A stretch of DNA of 64,000 bases from Paraflavitalea sp966211765 (GTDB taxonomy: Bacteria; Bacteroidota; Bacteroidia; Chitinophagales; Chitinophagaceae): assembly GCA_966211765.1 (NCBI GenBank), contig CBIHOV010000039.1, positions 16,986 through 80,985 of the forward strand, read 5' to 3'. Position numbers and translations under genes: made by a program. Position 1 is the stretch's first letter; each line of letters begins with the position of its first letter. Shown here one piece after another: positions 34,018-41,332 of this stretch. The notes under the pieces were generated by a model. That model had not been told where the DNA came from. It made no database searches and saw only the letters and a program-made list of their open reading frames with translations.

Positions 34018-34025
34018 TATGTTTG
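34018..34025 (+). promoter_or_regulatory. -7 promoter box of the HEPN-like gene pair
   Basis: TATGTTTG matches TAnnTTTG and lies 40 bases before the ATG at 34065. It overlaps the position of a possible earlier start at 34023, which favours 34065 as the true start. Confidence 0.45.
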
Positions 34026-34064
34026 CGTTATTGTAATATTAATTATATTGCAGATATAACACGC

Positions 34065-34454
34065 ATGTCTAAAGCCACTAAAATACCGGCGCAAATTCCA
34101 AACCACGAAGGCGACGAAAACCAATTAAGAGGTTTTATCGCGAAGTACAAGGAGTTTTTTGCGAATAAAGCAGGAGCCATCCTGCATGGGGAACAGATGC
34201 TGGAATTGGGGGCAAAGACTTCGGATATACAGGAATTGGAACAATTGTTTTTTAATCCAATTCAAAGTCTTTTAGATGCGCGGAAAAATATTGACAACAA
34301 TCTCTATCAAATAACCGACCGGGTTGTTTGTTTTTTTATTAAAAATAATATAAAAGAAGGGTTAATTTCTTCTGCCGTTAAAAAATTAGATGAAGGAGCT
34401 TGCGTGTTTTATTGCATAAACATAATATACGACACCATTACCAAAAGAGAGTAA
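34065..34454 (+). CDS. Hypothetical protein, probably truncated by an internal stop
   Basis: 129 residues from ATG 34065. The body is helical and charged (QLRGFIAKYKEFFANKAGAI, QELEQLFFNPIQSLLDARKN). No family is recognised. The TAA at 34452-34454 looks like a recent nonsense change. The same frame stays open beyond it to a TAA at 34572-34574, encoding LSFLTFYSSLELSEKIPVHF and a further PEDLRSSFKKVQTIV, which reads like a natural protein end. The restored gene would be about 169 residues and would stop 4 bases before the HEPN-like gene. The pair therefore looks like a two-gene unit such as a toxin-antitoxin system, although neither identity is proven. The stretch is visibly AT-richer than the genes around it. 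Confidence 0.55.
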   Translation: MSKATKIPAQIPNHEGDENQLRGFIAKYKEFFANKAGAILHGEQMLELGAKTSDIQELEQLFFNPIQSLLDARKNIDNNLYQITDRVVCFFIKNNIKEGLISSAVKKLDEGACVFYCINIIYDTITKRE

Positions 34455-34578
34455 GTCCTTAGTTTTCTAACCTTCTATTCATCGTTAGAATTATCAGAAA
34501 AGATTCCTGTCCATTTTCAATTTGTACCAGAGGATTTAAGATCGTCATTCAAAAAAGTACAAACTATCGTTTAATTGT

Positions 34579-34983
34579 ATGGATGAATTTGTCATTCACG
34601 CAAATCACAATGATGCTTTTCATGTTGCGATTTGCCAGACATTTCCTGATACTTATTATGATTGGAAACTGACGTGTTTGTTTTATGTGGCTATCCATTA
34701 CTTGAAAGCGCTTGCTTTAAAAAGAAAAAAAAGTATTGGACAAACGCACTATGAAATAAACAACAATATTAGATCGGGTAAGCACCGGCCTGCAATGCCA
34801 ATCGCTGATACTGCCTTTAACAACTACATGAATTTATTTCATTATAGCCAATCAGCCAGGTATGATGGAGTTGAGGATATTAATATTTTTACTGCACTCA
34901 AAAAGGGAGATTATGAACATGCCTTAAAGTGCTTTGGCGACTTTAAAAAGTTTATCATTTCAAATGACGTCAAATTGTCTTAA
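34579..34983 (+). CDS. HEPN-like domain protein
   Basis: A 134-residue all-alpha protein. DWKLTCLFYVAIHYLKALAL, THYEINNNIR and AFNNYMNLFHYSQSARYDG resemble the HEPN-like (higher eukaryotes and prokaryotes nucleotide-binding) helical domain found in many defence and toxin-antitoxin proteins. The canonical RNase motif RxxxxH (Arg, four to six residues, His) is not seen: the nearest His to an Arg is RSGKH, with only three residues between. It may be an inactive HEPN or a binding partner. It directly follows the interrupted gene with a 4-base gap if the upstream frame is restored. The AT-rich composition suggests transfer. Confidence in the fold is moderate and in the function low. Confidence 0.55.
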   Translation: MDEFVIHANHNDAFHVAICQTFPDTYYDWKLTCLFYVAIHYLKALALKRKKSIGQTHYEINNNIRSGKHRPAMPIADTAFNNYMNLFHYSQSARYDGVEDINIFTALKKGDYEHALKCFGDFKKFIISNDVKLS

Positions 34984-35021
34984 TTCAGTTGTCTCCCCCA
35001 AATACCAAATTGTGATATATC

Positions 35022-35281
35022 ATGGATGAAACGACGGAGGGGCGGGATTTTTTGATATCGTCTTTCTGTTATCTCTGATCGACCAAACTAATTATGACTA
35101 TTTGAAGATGAAATTGAATATTACAACTGCTGCCGAAATTAAAAAGGTAATACTACAGCGTTGCAGTGAGATCGACATGAAGGAAATGGCCAATGATGTA
35201 CAACCGTTATTATTTAATCCGGGGGATATTAAGAAAGTCCTTTTATTTCCTGATTTTTTAGCACACGTAAATCTTCGCTAG
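35022..35281 (+). pseudogene. C-terminal remnant of an AbiEii-type nucleotidyltransferase toxin, frameshifted
   Basis: MDETTEGRDF is read from 35022, then the frame shifts at a run of six Ts (35048-35053). It continues in another frame as FDIVFLLSLIDQTNYDYLK, then TTAAEIKKVILQRCSEIDMK and NDVQPLLFNPGDIKKVLLFP up to TAG 35279-35281. GRDFFDIVFLL followed by an xxDVxPFLFxP-type tail is the hallmark of the C-terminal half of AbiEii/AbiGii toxins of the type IV toxin-antitoxin systems. The catalytic N-terminal domain and the AbiEi antitoxin are missing. An ATG at 35108 could start a 57-residue fragment but would have no function. Confidence 0.6.
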
Positions 35282-35382
35282 TCATTTGCTGTTCGGGTTA
35301 TCAGTCTATTCCCTATTTCGATCTATTGACCTGGTGGATCAGCGAAGTTGCATTTGCCAGCCTTTCCATATTCAGGAGTTGG

Positions 35383-35961
35383 CTATGACCCGCTTCCAGG
35401 TGTTGTTGCATCAGGGGGAGTGGATTGCTCTTTTTTACTTTTCTTTGATTTTCTTTTTTGAGTGGTAGGAATTGGTACTACAGATCCTTGCCCTGTAATT
35501 GCTGCTCTATAGGTGCGTTCAATTTTTTCAAGCGTTGTACGCAGAGTGCTTTTATCTTCTTCCGTTTGTTTGCTGGCGAGATAATCAAAATGTGCCTTGT
35601 CTCGTTCACTGGAGCGGTTTGATAGAGCTTCGTATCGTTCTTGCATCCTAATTTCAAAACAATCTATTCTATTCTCAATTTGTTTTAGCTGTTGCGTAAC
35701 GTCGTCATCGTTTTCATCATGATTTTTACCCCCATAACCCTTTTTAGATTCTTTGGCTTTATTCGCTTTGTATTCTTTGAGAATTTCGTCTCCTTTAATT
35801 TTTAATTTGGAAATCCGCTTGGCATATTTAATGGGATTTTCCAAAACCCGGTCTAAATGCGTTTGGCTGATGCGCAACAGTTTATTCAGAGCTCCTTGTG
35901 TTAAGCCTGTCTTTGCAGTTATTTCCAGGTGCTGTGTTCTTATATCGTCCGGTGTAATCAA
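35383..35961 (-). CDS. Hypothetical protein with N-terminal helix-turn-helix and coiled coil
   Basis: A 192-residue protein. Residues 4-40 (DIRTQHLEITAKTGLTQGAL, then NKLLRISQTHLDRVLENP) look like a helix-turn-helix. Residues 45-150 are highly charged and helical with coiled-coil character (KYAKRISKLKIKGDEILKEY, then QQLKQIENRIDCFEIRMQER). The tail is basic and low-complexity (TQKRKSKKSKKEQSTPP). It may be a DNA-binding accessory protein of a mobile element. It is divergent from the small gene at 36060, and the 98 bases between them carry four 10-base-phased ATGTT repeats and a perfect palindrome. Function unknown. Confidence 0.55.
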   Translation of the reverse strand: MITPDDIRTQHLEITAKTGLTQGALNKLLRISQTHLDRVLENPIKYAKRISKLKIKGDEILKEYKANKAKESKKGYGGKNHDENDDDVTQQLKQIENRIDCFEIRMQERYEALSNRSSERDKAHFDYLASKQTEEDKSTLRTTLEKIERTYRAAITGQGSVVPIPTTQKRKSKKSKKEQSTPPDATTPGSGS

Positions 35962-35962
35962 A

Positions 35963-35997
35963 ATGTTGAAAAATGTTAAATAATGTTTGGTTATGTG
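35963..35997. repeat. Four helically phased direct repeats between divergent genes
   Basis: ATGTT occurs at 35963, 35973 and 35983, and ATGTG at 35993, exactly 10 bases apart, within AAATGTTGAA, AAATGTTAAA, TAATGTTTGG and TTATGTGTCA. They begin one base above the start codon of the - strand gene (ATG at 35961). Such phasing puts each copy on the same DNA face, as at iterons or cooperative operators. Confidence 0.6.
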
Positions 35998-36008
35998 TCA
36001 AATTTGAC
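35997..36008. promoter_or_regulatory. Perfect palindrome in divergent promoter region
   Basis: GTCAAATTTGAC is a perfect 12-base palindrome placed directly after the phased repeats and 52 bases before the ATG at 36060. It is a natural candidate operator for one of the two flanking DNA-binding-type proteins. Confidence 0.45.
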
Positions 36009-36009
36009 T

Positions 36010-36017
36010 TAGGTTTG
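36010..36017 (+). promoter_or_regulatory. -7 promoter box for the small gene at 36060
   Basis: TAGGTTTG matches TAnnTTTG and lies 50 bases upstream of the ATG at 36060. It is one base past the palindrome, so a protein bound there would block it. Confidence 0.45.
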
Positions 36018-36059
36018 CCCTGTTATTATCACTTATTTGATCAAATAGTCATAAGCCCT

Positions 36060-36311
36060 ATGAAGCTTACTGTCATCGCTTTATCCAAAGTGAATACCCC
36101 CGCCGTACGGCGCGAACTATCAGGCCTATTGCAATGCACAGAACAAACCATCATCCGTTACATCCGTAAAAACGAACACAACGGCCCCCTCACTACCCTG
36201 GGAGCGATGGAGCAAATACGTAAAATGACTAGGCTAACTTACGAAGAAATAATTGAAAGGGGCATCGTTAGGAAGACAGCCTTAGCAGAAAGAAACAAAA
36301 AAGCCGGTTAA
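36060..36311 (+). CDS. Small helix-turn-helix-like protein
   Basis: An 83-residue basic protein from ATG 36060. ELSGLLQCTEQTIIRYIRKN looks like a helix-turn-helix recognition pair (a turn at CTE, then TIIRYIRKN). This is followed by NGPLTTLGAMEQIRKMTRLT and YEEIIERGI. It is probably a DNA-binding regulator of the island. A hairpin terminator overlaps its stop codon. It is divergent from the coiled-coil gene, with phased repeats between. A longer frame starting at 35973 is rejected because it would lie in the promoter. Confidence 0.6.
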   Translation: MKLTVIALSKVNTPAVRRELSGLLQCTEQTIIRYIRKNEHNGPLTTLGAMEQIRKMTRLTYEEIIERGIVRKTALAERNKKAG

Positions 36312-36323
36312 AATACCGGCTTT
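36300..36323 (+). terminator. Terminator overlapping the end of the small HTH gene
   Basis: AAAGCCGG (36300-36307) and CCGGCTTT (36316-36323) form a perfect 8-base stem with an 8-base loop, followed by GTG. The stop codon TAA lies in the loop. Confidence 0.65.
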
Positions 36324-36339
36324 GTGTAAGTGCTACGCA

Positions 36340-36471
36340 TCATACAATACCCGTTCGAAGCAGGCGTATGATGTCAAAAGCAATACGGATACACTGCATG
36401 GTGTCCACAATGGCCCGGAGGATCTCGCTTAATCTTCCGGCCTTTTTCGTCGGCGTTTCATCCATTATCAT
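36340..36471 (-). CDS. Possible small protein
   Basis: A 43-residue ORF starts MIMDETPTKKAGRLSEILRA and ends in IRLLRTGIV. Two ATGs lie at its start. It directly follows the 36478-36669 fragment, with 6 bases between, in the same direction. It has no known relatives in my recall. It may be a true microprotein or a fragment. Confidence 0.3.
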   Translation of the reverse strand: MIMDETPTKKAGRLSEILRAIVDTMQCIRIAFDIIRLLRTGIV

Positions 36472-36477
36472 TGGTTT

Positions 36478-36669
36478 TTAGTTCATTGGTGAACTGCTCA
36501 GTTTTAAAGAGACAAGTCTCTTTGCGGGCATTTCGTATTTCCTCATTAATGTAAGCACATAACAATCCTGCATCGGACCATGCCATAAGCGCATAGACCA
36601 ACAAAATGCATTACCACCCGCCAGGCATGGTAAACTTTCTTCTATCACTTCAGGAAAATCACGGAACAC
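36478..36669 (-). CDS. Possible small protein or gene fragment
   Basis: 63 residues from a GTG at 36669, with the frame open upstream to about 36705 without an ATG (LKKEKHSTTRLLLVFRDFPE). It contains EESLPCLAGGNAFCWSMRLW and DCYVLTLMRKYEMPAKRLVS. The lack of an ATG and the position among other fragments suggest a 5'-truncated gene. No family is recognised. Confidence 0.3.
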   Translation of the reverse strand: MFRDFPEVIEESLPCLAGGNAFCWSMRLWHGPMQDCYVLTLMRKYEMPAKRLVSLKLSSSPMN

Positions 36670-36794
36670 TAACAGTAACCGTGTAGTACTGTGCTTTTCT
36701 TTTAATCACTGGAGACTCATTGACCGGAAAGGGAATGCTACCATAGATAGGTCAATGCTGAAGCAAGATAAATAAAAATTACGATTGAAAAGAT

Positions 36795-36939
36795 TTAGGC
36801 AAGGTCTTTTTTAACGTGTTGTTGAATCTCATAAATCGTGGTTCTTTCAAACGAACCGCTGTAAAGCACTAGCTTCTCTTTCAATCAGTATATATGAAAG
36901 AGCCTGCGGGTCCTTCCATATAACTGATCTGATTAATCT
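36795..36939 (-). pseudogene. Frameshifted gene fragment
   Basis: On the - strand, KINQISYMEGPAGSFIYTD stops at a TGA. One base later another frame continues as EKLVLYSGSFERTTIYEIQQ, then HVKKDLA before TAA at 36795. The two parts join smoothly across a single-base shift and resemble the end of a small alpha/beta protein. The family is not recognised. Confidence 0.35.
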
Positions 36940-36946
36940 TCGGTAA

Positions 36947-37315
36947 AATGAGCAGTATCAATCCAACGCAAAGGAACGCGCCAACCTGGTCTTCTTCTAT
37001 GAAAATCTGAAGGATTTATTCAAAGAATTTTGGCAACTACACAACAACCGGCAATATAAAAACGCCTACCAATTGCCATGATAACTTCCAGGATGACACT
37101 GTGACTTATCCTCCGGACAATTCGGACAATAAGAACAATACAGACACTTTGACCATTTCCGGACAGGCGCCCTTGGTGATTTACTCAAATCTATTTACGT
37201 TTGTTCTGACACCAACAGCGAGGACAAGACGACAGCAGCTGATGTATTTTTGACAGGACTTATACCGTTATTGAAAAGATTCCAACCTAATGGTGGCCTG
37301 ATGTTGCGGAGATAG
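36947..37315 (+). pseudogene. Decayed open reading frame with several stops
   Basis: In one frame the + strand reads NEQYQSNAKERANLVFFYEN, LKDLFKEFWQLHNNRQYKNA and a TGA at 37079. It goes on past two more stops with EQYRHFDHFRTGALGDLLKS and EDKTTAADVFLTGLIPLLKR until TAG 37313-37315. The amino-acid texture is protein-like and no ATG is present. It is probably an inactivated gene of unknown function. Confidence 0.4.
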
Positions 37316-37483
37316 AGCACGGATGTTCCATGGATATTCCATAGATACTCCCTGGATAGAGTATGAAAAAGGCGTACTAAGCAAAAACAGCGGTTTTTAC
37401 CACAAAACAGCCCTGCTTTATCATGCCGGGTCACAAAATTCCTGCCTCCTTTCAAAAGAAGCTGTCCTCATAATTGAGATGTT

Positions 37484-37510
37484 TGTCACGTTTTTCCTGT
37501 TAGATTTGTC
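37484..37510 (+). promoter_or_regulatory. Candidate ECF promoter upstream of the sigma factor
   Basis: TGTCAC at 37484-37489 is followed by 17 bases and TGTC at 37507-37510. The same TGTCAC-N17-TGTT layout, with the shared word TTGTCACGTTTT, occurs before the second gene of the locus (38384-38410). ECF41-type sigma factors use a TGTCAC-like -35, so this may be a self-controlled promoter. Confidence 0.55.
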
Positions 37511-37537
37511 TTCCAAAGATTCATGTAAAACGATTGT

Positions 37538-38377
37538 GTGAAAGATTACCAGCGTACTTTGTTTCCCTATGCTTACAATATTCTCGGCTCTTCCGAGGAT
37601 GCCAAAGATGCTATCCAGGATGTGATGGTCAAATACATGGCAAGCCCCCAAAAGGAAATTACCGACGAAAAGAATTACCTCATCAGGGGCGTCATCAACC
37701 AATCCATCAACATCAGGAAGAAGAAACAACGCATAGCCGGCGATCCCCTCTGGCTTCCCGAACCCATCGCCACAGAAAAAGCCGATACCAGCATCAACCG
37801 CGATGAGATTATTTCCTATTCGATGATGGTATTGCTTGAACACCTCAATCCCAAAGAGCGCGCTGCATTCATACTCAAAGAAGCCTTTGACTATTCACAT
37901 GAAGATATTGCCCAGGCACTTTCCATTACCGTGGAGAATTCCCGCAAGCTCCTTAGCCGGGCAAAAAACAAATTGACTGTTCCCGTCAAACCAATCGATG
38001 AAACGCCCCTCAATGCCAATGCTTACATGGAAAACTATATGGCCGTCATCAAAAGTGGTGATGTAAAGTCCCTGGAAAAAATGCTGGCCGAAGAAGTATC
38101 CGTTTCTACTGATGGCGGCGGAAAGATCAAAATTGTGAGAGCATTCATCCAGGGTCTATACGAAGCTTCAAAACTTTTGCTCTATGTATTCCAGACCTAC
38201 CAGCAAAAAAATACCGTCAAACTGTCTGCTGTTAACCACCAGCCAGCGCTCCTGTTTTATGATGGCGGCACATTGGTCAACTGCCAGGTCTTTGACCTGG
38301 AGCCAGTTACGGGCAAAATATTACGCATCTATTCCATGGTCGACCCTGAGAAATTAAAAAATATCACACCACTTTAA
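37538..38377 (+). CDS. RNA polymerase sigma factor, SigJ/ECF41-like with C-terminal SnoaL-like domain
   Basis: A 279-residue protein starting at GTG 37538; no ATG is available before residue 29 and the frame is closed just upstream. Region 2 (residues 2-65: LFPYAYNILGSSEDAKDAIQ, DVMVKYM) and region 4 (residues 100-150: HLNPKERAAFILKEAFDYSH, EDIAQALSITVENSRKLLSR) are complete. A C-terminal SnoaL/NTF2-like domain (residues 170-279: YMAVIKSGDVKSLEKMLAEE, HQPALLFYDGG) marks the SigJ/ECF41 class, in which this domain replaces an anti-sigma factor. A shared promoter-like motif lies before this gene and before the next one, which encodes a small monooxygenase-fold protein, the usual type of ECF41 partner (oxidoreductase or carboxymuconolactone proteins). 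Confidence 0.9.
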   Translation: MKDYQRTLFPYAYNILGSSEDAKDAIQDVMVKYMASPQKEITDEKNYLIRGVINQSINIRKKKQRIAGDPLWLPEPIATEKADTSINRDEIISYSMMVLLEHLNPKERAAFILKEAFDYSHEDIAQALSITVENSRKLLSRAKNKLTVPVKPIDETPLNANAYMENYMAVIKSGDVKSLEKMLAEEVSVSTDGGGKIKIVRAFIQGLYEASKLLLYVFQTYQQKNTVKLSAVNHQPALLFYDGGTLVNCQVFDLEPVTGKILRIYSMVDPEKLKNITPL

Positions 38378-38383
38378 AAGTCT

Positions 38384-38410
38384 TGTCACGTTTTCCAGCG
38401 CTGGGGTGTT
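38384..38410 (+). promoter_or_regulatory. Candidate ECF promoter upstream of the ABM-fold gene
   Basis: TGTCAC at 38384-38389, 17 bases, then TGTT at 38407-38410, 35 bases before the ATG at 38446. It shares TTGTCACGTTTT and spacing with the element in front of the sigma factor gene. It lies right after the sigma factor stop. Confidence 0.55.
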
Positions 38411-38445
38411 TTACTTGTACAATTCACGATTTAAAACACAAATTT

Positions 38446-38751
38446 ATGATCAGCGTAAAAGTGACCTACACAGTAAAACCAGGTTTTGCAACGGCCAACA
38501 AGCAAAACATTCAGCAGTTTATGAATGATTTCAAAACCCTGGGCAATGATTTTCGCTATACCGTACTGACCGCTGAAGATGGCAAAACTTTTATCCACTT
38601 GTCGCAATACAAGGATGAAACTATCCAGAAAAAACTGTTGGAAACCCCGTCCTTCAAATCATTCCAGCAACAGCGTGATGATAGTGGTCTTGAAGTAAAC
38701 CCTCAGATCGAAGTACTCACTCTGATCGGGTCATCCCATGATATGCTGTAG
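38446..38751 (+). CDS. Small ABM-fold (dimeric alpha/beta barrel) protein
   Basis: A 101-residue protein from ATG 38446 (an in-frame upstream ATG at 38383 lies inside the promoter motif). VKVTYTVKPGFATANKQNIQ, FRYTVLTAEDGKTFIHLSQY and ETPSFKSFQQQRDDSGLEVN give the order beta-alpha-beta-beta-alpha-beta of the antibiotic-biosynthesis-monooxygenase or EthD fold. Such proteins bind small hydrophobic molecules or oxidise them, often without cofactors. It is probably the effector gene of the upstream sigma factor. A palindrome that may end the transcript lies 55 bases downstream. Confidence 0.75.
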   Translation: MISVKVTYTVKPGFATANKQNIQQFMNDFKTLGNDFRYTVLTAEDGKTFIHLSQYKDETIQKKLLETPSFKSFQQQRDDSGLEVNPQIEVLTLIGSSHDML

Positions 38752-38806
38752 TAGAGATGTAAAAGCGAACGGCCTACGTATCAAAACCGGACAGTAAATC
38801 ATCCTA

Positions 38807-38840
38807 AAATCTATAGTAATCCTTTGATTACTATAGATTT
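38807..38840. terminator. Perfect inverted repeat between sigma unit and permease gene
   Basis: AAATCTATAGTAATC (38807-38821) and GATTACTATAGATTT (38826-38840) are perfect complements with a 4-base loop CTTT. The stem is AT-rich and followed by ATCATTCTGG rather than a T-run, so it may be a terminator or an operator. Confidence 0.5.
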
Positions 38841-38889
38841 ATCATTCTGGCATTTTACTGGTACGGACCTAAAGCATAAAAGCCCCCTT

Positions 38890-41259
38890 ATGCTGTTGAA
38901 CTATTTCAAAATTGCCTGGAGAAACCTTGTTCGTGGAAGAAGCTTCTCCGTCATCAATATTGCAGGATTGGCAATAGGCATGGCAGGTGCTGTGCTGATT
39001 CTCCTCTGGCTGCAAAATGAGATCAGCTTCGATAAGTTTCATGCTAATAAAGACAGGTTGTACCAGGTATACGGGCTCACCACTTCCGACGGTAAGTCCA
39101 ATGCAATTAGCATGACTTCCCAACCCCTGGCGCCAGCTTTGAAACAGGATTACCCGGAAGTAGCAGCAACTACCCGGCTAAGTAATATCAATAGGGTACT
39201 CCTTACAGCAGGAGAGAAAAGTTTCACAGGGATCAAGGGCAGCTTTGTTGATCCGGCCTTCCTCACCATGTTCAGCTTTCCATTGGTAGAAGGCAACCTG
39301 CAGGGGCAGCTAAAGGATGTTAATTCCATCGTCATCACTGAAAAACTGGCCAGCAAACTCTTTGGAAAAGAGGATGCCCTCCACAAGACCATTAGGATCG
39401 ATGCCTCTACCGACCTCGTAGTTTCCGGCGTTCTTAGAGACCTGCCTGCCAATACGCGGTTTTCCTTCGATTACCTCTTGCCCTGGGAGCATCTTAACCA
39501 ACTCGGCTGGAACAACGATAGGTGGTTGAGCAACAATACCACCACATTTGTATTGCTGCAGCCCAATGCCGACATGACAGCATTCTCCGGCAAAATAAAG
39601 AACCTTACCAGGCAAAAGTCAGGGCATGCTGAAGTATGGACCCATTTCCTCCATCCCCTCGATAAATGGCATTTGTATGAAGGGTTTGAAAATGGCAAAG
39701 CCGTTGGCGGGCGCATCACTACTGTAAGGTTGTTTGGCATCATAGCCGCATTCATCCTGTTGATAGCCTGCATCAATTTCATGAACCTCAGCACAGCCCG
39801 TAGTGAAAAGCGGGCCAAAGAAGTGGGTATCCGTAAAGTGGCAGGAGCCGGGAAGGGCATACTCATTCGCCAGTTCATTTTGGAGTCTTTTATGTTGGCC
39901 ACCGTTGCCGGCATATTTGCATTGTTACTCGTACAGTTTGTATTGCCTCCGTTCAATACACTCATCAATACACAATTGACCATCCCTTACAACAACAGTT
40001 ATTTTTGGCTGATAGCCTTCGCATTCATTGCCTTCACCAGCTTGCTGGCTGGCAGCTATCCTGCCTTTTACCTGGCATCCTTCAAGCCCGTAGGTATTTT
40101 TAAGGGAGCCTTTAAAAAAGCCAACTCAGCGTTTTCTCCCCGCAAGGTATTGGTGGTATTGCAATTCACATTTGCCATCATCCTCATTATTTCTACCATC
40201 GTGGTGCGCAACCAGGTACGTTTTGCACAGGACAGGGAAACAGGCTACACAGCCAACAACCTCATCCACGTAGATTTTGTGGGCGATATTGAAAAGAATT
40301 ACCCCCTTATTAAACAGGAACTCATCAAGGAAGGCATAGCCGCTTCCGTCACAAAGAACATGACCACCATTACCCAGCGGGGTTCCAATACCTGGGGCCT
40401 CCGGTGGCCTGGCAGAAACCCCGATGATGATGCTACCATTGCCTTGTTTAGTTCCGATGCCGACCTCGTGAAGACTGCCGGCCTGCAATTATTAGCCGGC
40501 AGGGATATCGATATCAATAAATATGCTACCGATTCCCAGGCTGTGCTTCTGAATGAGACCGCCGTAAAAACAATGGGCTTCACCAACCCCATTGGGCAGG
40601 TCATTACCCAGCCCTCCGACAACAGAAGTTGGCAAGTAGTAGGTGTAGTGAAGGATTATGTGTTGAATTCTCCCTATGAGAAAGCGCCACCCCTGGTGAT
40701 TATGGGGCCTGCCAGCTGGTTCACTACCATGCACATCAAATTTAAAGTGGGAAGCTCCACAGCTGCCAGCCTGCAGAAGGCAGAGCAGATCTTTAAGAAA
40801 TACAATGCTGCTTATCCCTTCGATTACAAATTCGTTGATGGAGAGTATGCTTCCAATTTCGACAACGAACAACGTACCAAAATGCTTGCTGGCTTGTTTG
40901 CTTCCCTGTCCATTGCTATCTCCTGCCTCGGTTTATTGGGCTTGTCGGCCTTTATGGCCGAAAGCAGGATCAAGGAGATCGGTGTTCGTAAAGTACTCGG
41001 TGCCTCTGCTGTCAGCATCGCCAGACTGTTGTCCGTTGATTTTATTAAACTCGTCATGGTGGCCTTCCTGATTGCCTCTCCCGTAGCCTGGTATGCCATG
41101 AGCCATTGGTTGCAGAATTATACTTATAGGATAAACATTGGATGGAGCATTTTTGCCATAGCTGGTGTAATGGCCATCTTCATCGCGTTGGCTACCGTGA
41201 GTTTCCAGGCTATCAAAGCCGCTATCGCCAACCCTGTAAAGAGCCTGAGAACGGAATAG
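38890..41259 (+). CDS. MacB/FtsX-type ABC transporter permease
   Basis: A 789-residue membrane protein from ATG 38890, chosen because MLLNYFKIAWRNLVRGRSFS is the normal family start (an upstream ATG at 38824 lies inside the palindrome). It has the double arrangement of the Bacteroidota MacB-type permeases: transmembrane segment about 20-42, periplasmic MacB core, three FtsX-type segments at about 280-430 (FGIIAAFILLIACINFMNLS), then a second core and three more at the end (EIGVRKVLGASAVSIARLLS). The ATPase partner is not next door. Proteins of this shape move lipoproteins, peptides or drugs, or transmit mechanical force. A cargo cannot be assigned. Confidence 0.9.
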   Translation: MLLNYFKIAWRNLVRGRSFSVINIAGLAIGMAGAVLILLWLQNEISFDKFHANKDRLYQVYGLTTSDGKSNAISMTSQPLAPALKQDYPEVAATTRLSNINRVLLTAGEKSFTGIKGSFVDPAFLTMFSFPLVEGNLQGQLKDVNSIVITEKLASKLFGKEDALHKTIRIDASTDLVVSGVLRDLPANTRFSFDYLLPWEHLNQLGWNNDRWLSNNTTTFVLLQPNADMTAFSGKIKNLTRQKSGHAEVWTHFLHPLDKWHLYEGFENGKAVGGRITTVRLFGIIAAFILLIACINFMNLSTARSEKRAKEVGIRKVAGAGKGILIRQFILESFMLATVAGIFALLLVQFVLPPFNTLINTQLTIPYNNSYFWLIAFAFIAFTSLLAGSYPAFYLASFKPVGIFKGAFKKANSAFSPRKVLVVLQFTFAIILIISTIVVRNQVRFAQDRETGYTANNLIHVDFVGDIEKNYPLIKQELIKEGIAASVTKNMTTITQRGSNTWGLRWPGRNPDDDATIALFSSDADLVKTAGLQLLAGRDIDINKYATDSQAVLLNETAVKTMGFTNPIGQVITQPSDNRSWQVVGVVKDYVLNSPYEKAPPLVIMGPASWFTTMHIKFKVGSSTAASLQKAEQIFKKYNAAYPFDYKFVDGEYASNFDNEQRTKMLAGLFASLSIAISCLGLLGLSAFMAESRIKEIGVRKVLGASAVSIARLLSVDFIKLVMVAFLIASPVAWYAMSHWLQNYTYRINIGWSIFAIAGVMAIFIALATVSFQAIKAAIANPVKSLRTE

Positions 41260-41332
41260 ATCTGCATACTCATATGGCGAAAAAAATAATTTAATGACAG
41301 CGAGGGCGTCGTGTTAGCAGCATTTATCCCTC

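Larger units (their letters stand above)
36324..37480. other. Long region without an intact gene
   Basis: About 1.15 kb contain only short ORFs and broken coding fragments, listed separately. Composition is mixed and no repeat ends or transposase are visible. It looks like a gene graveyard at the edge of the accessory island. Confidence 0.55.

Noticed and set aside
34579..34983. HEPN-like protein as an active RNase toxin
   Set aside because: The typical Rx4-6H motif is not visible, so activity is not claimed, only the fold.
41260..41332. Terminator between the convergent permease and kinase genes
   Set aside because: Only a five-base GAGGG/CCCTC match with a long loop was found, too weak to list.
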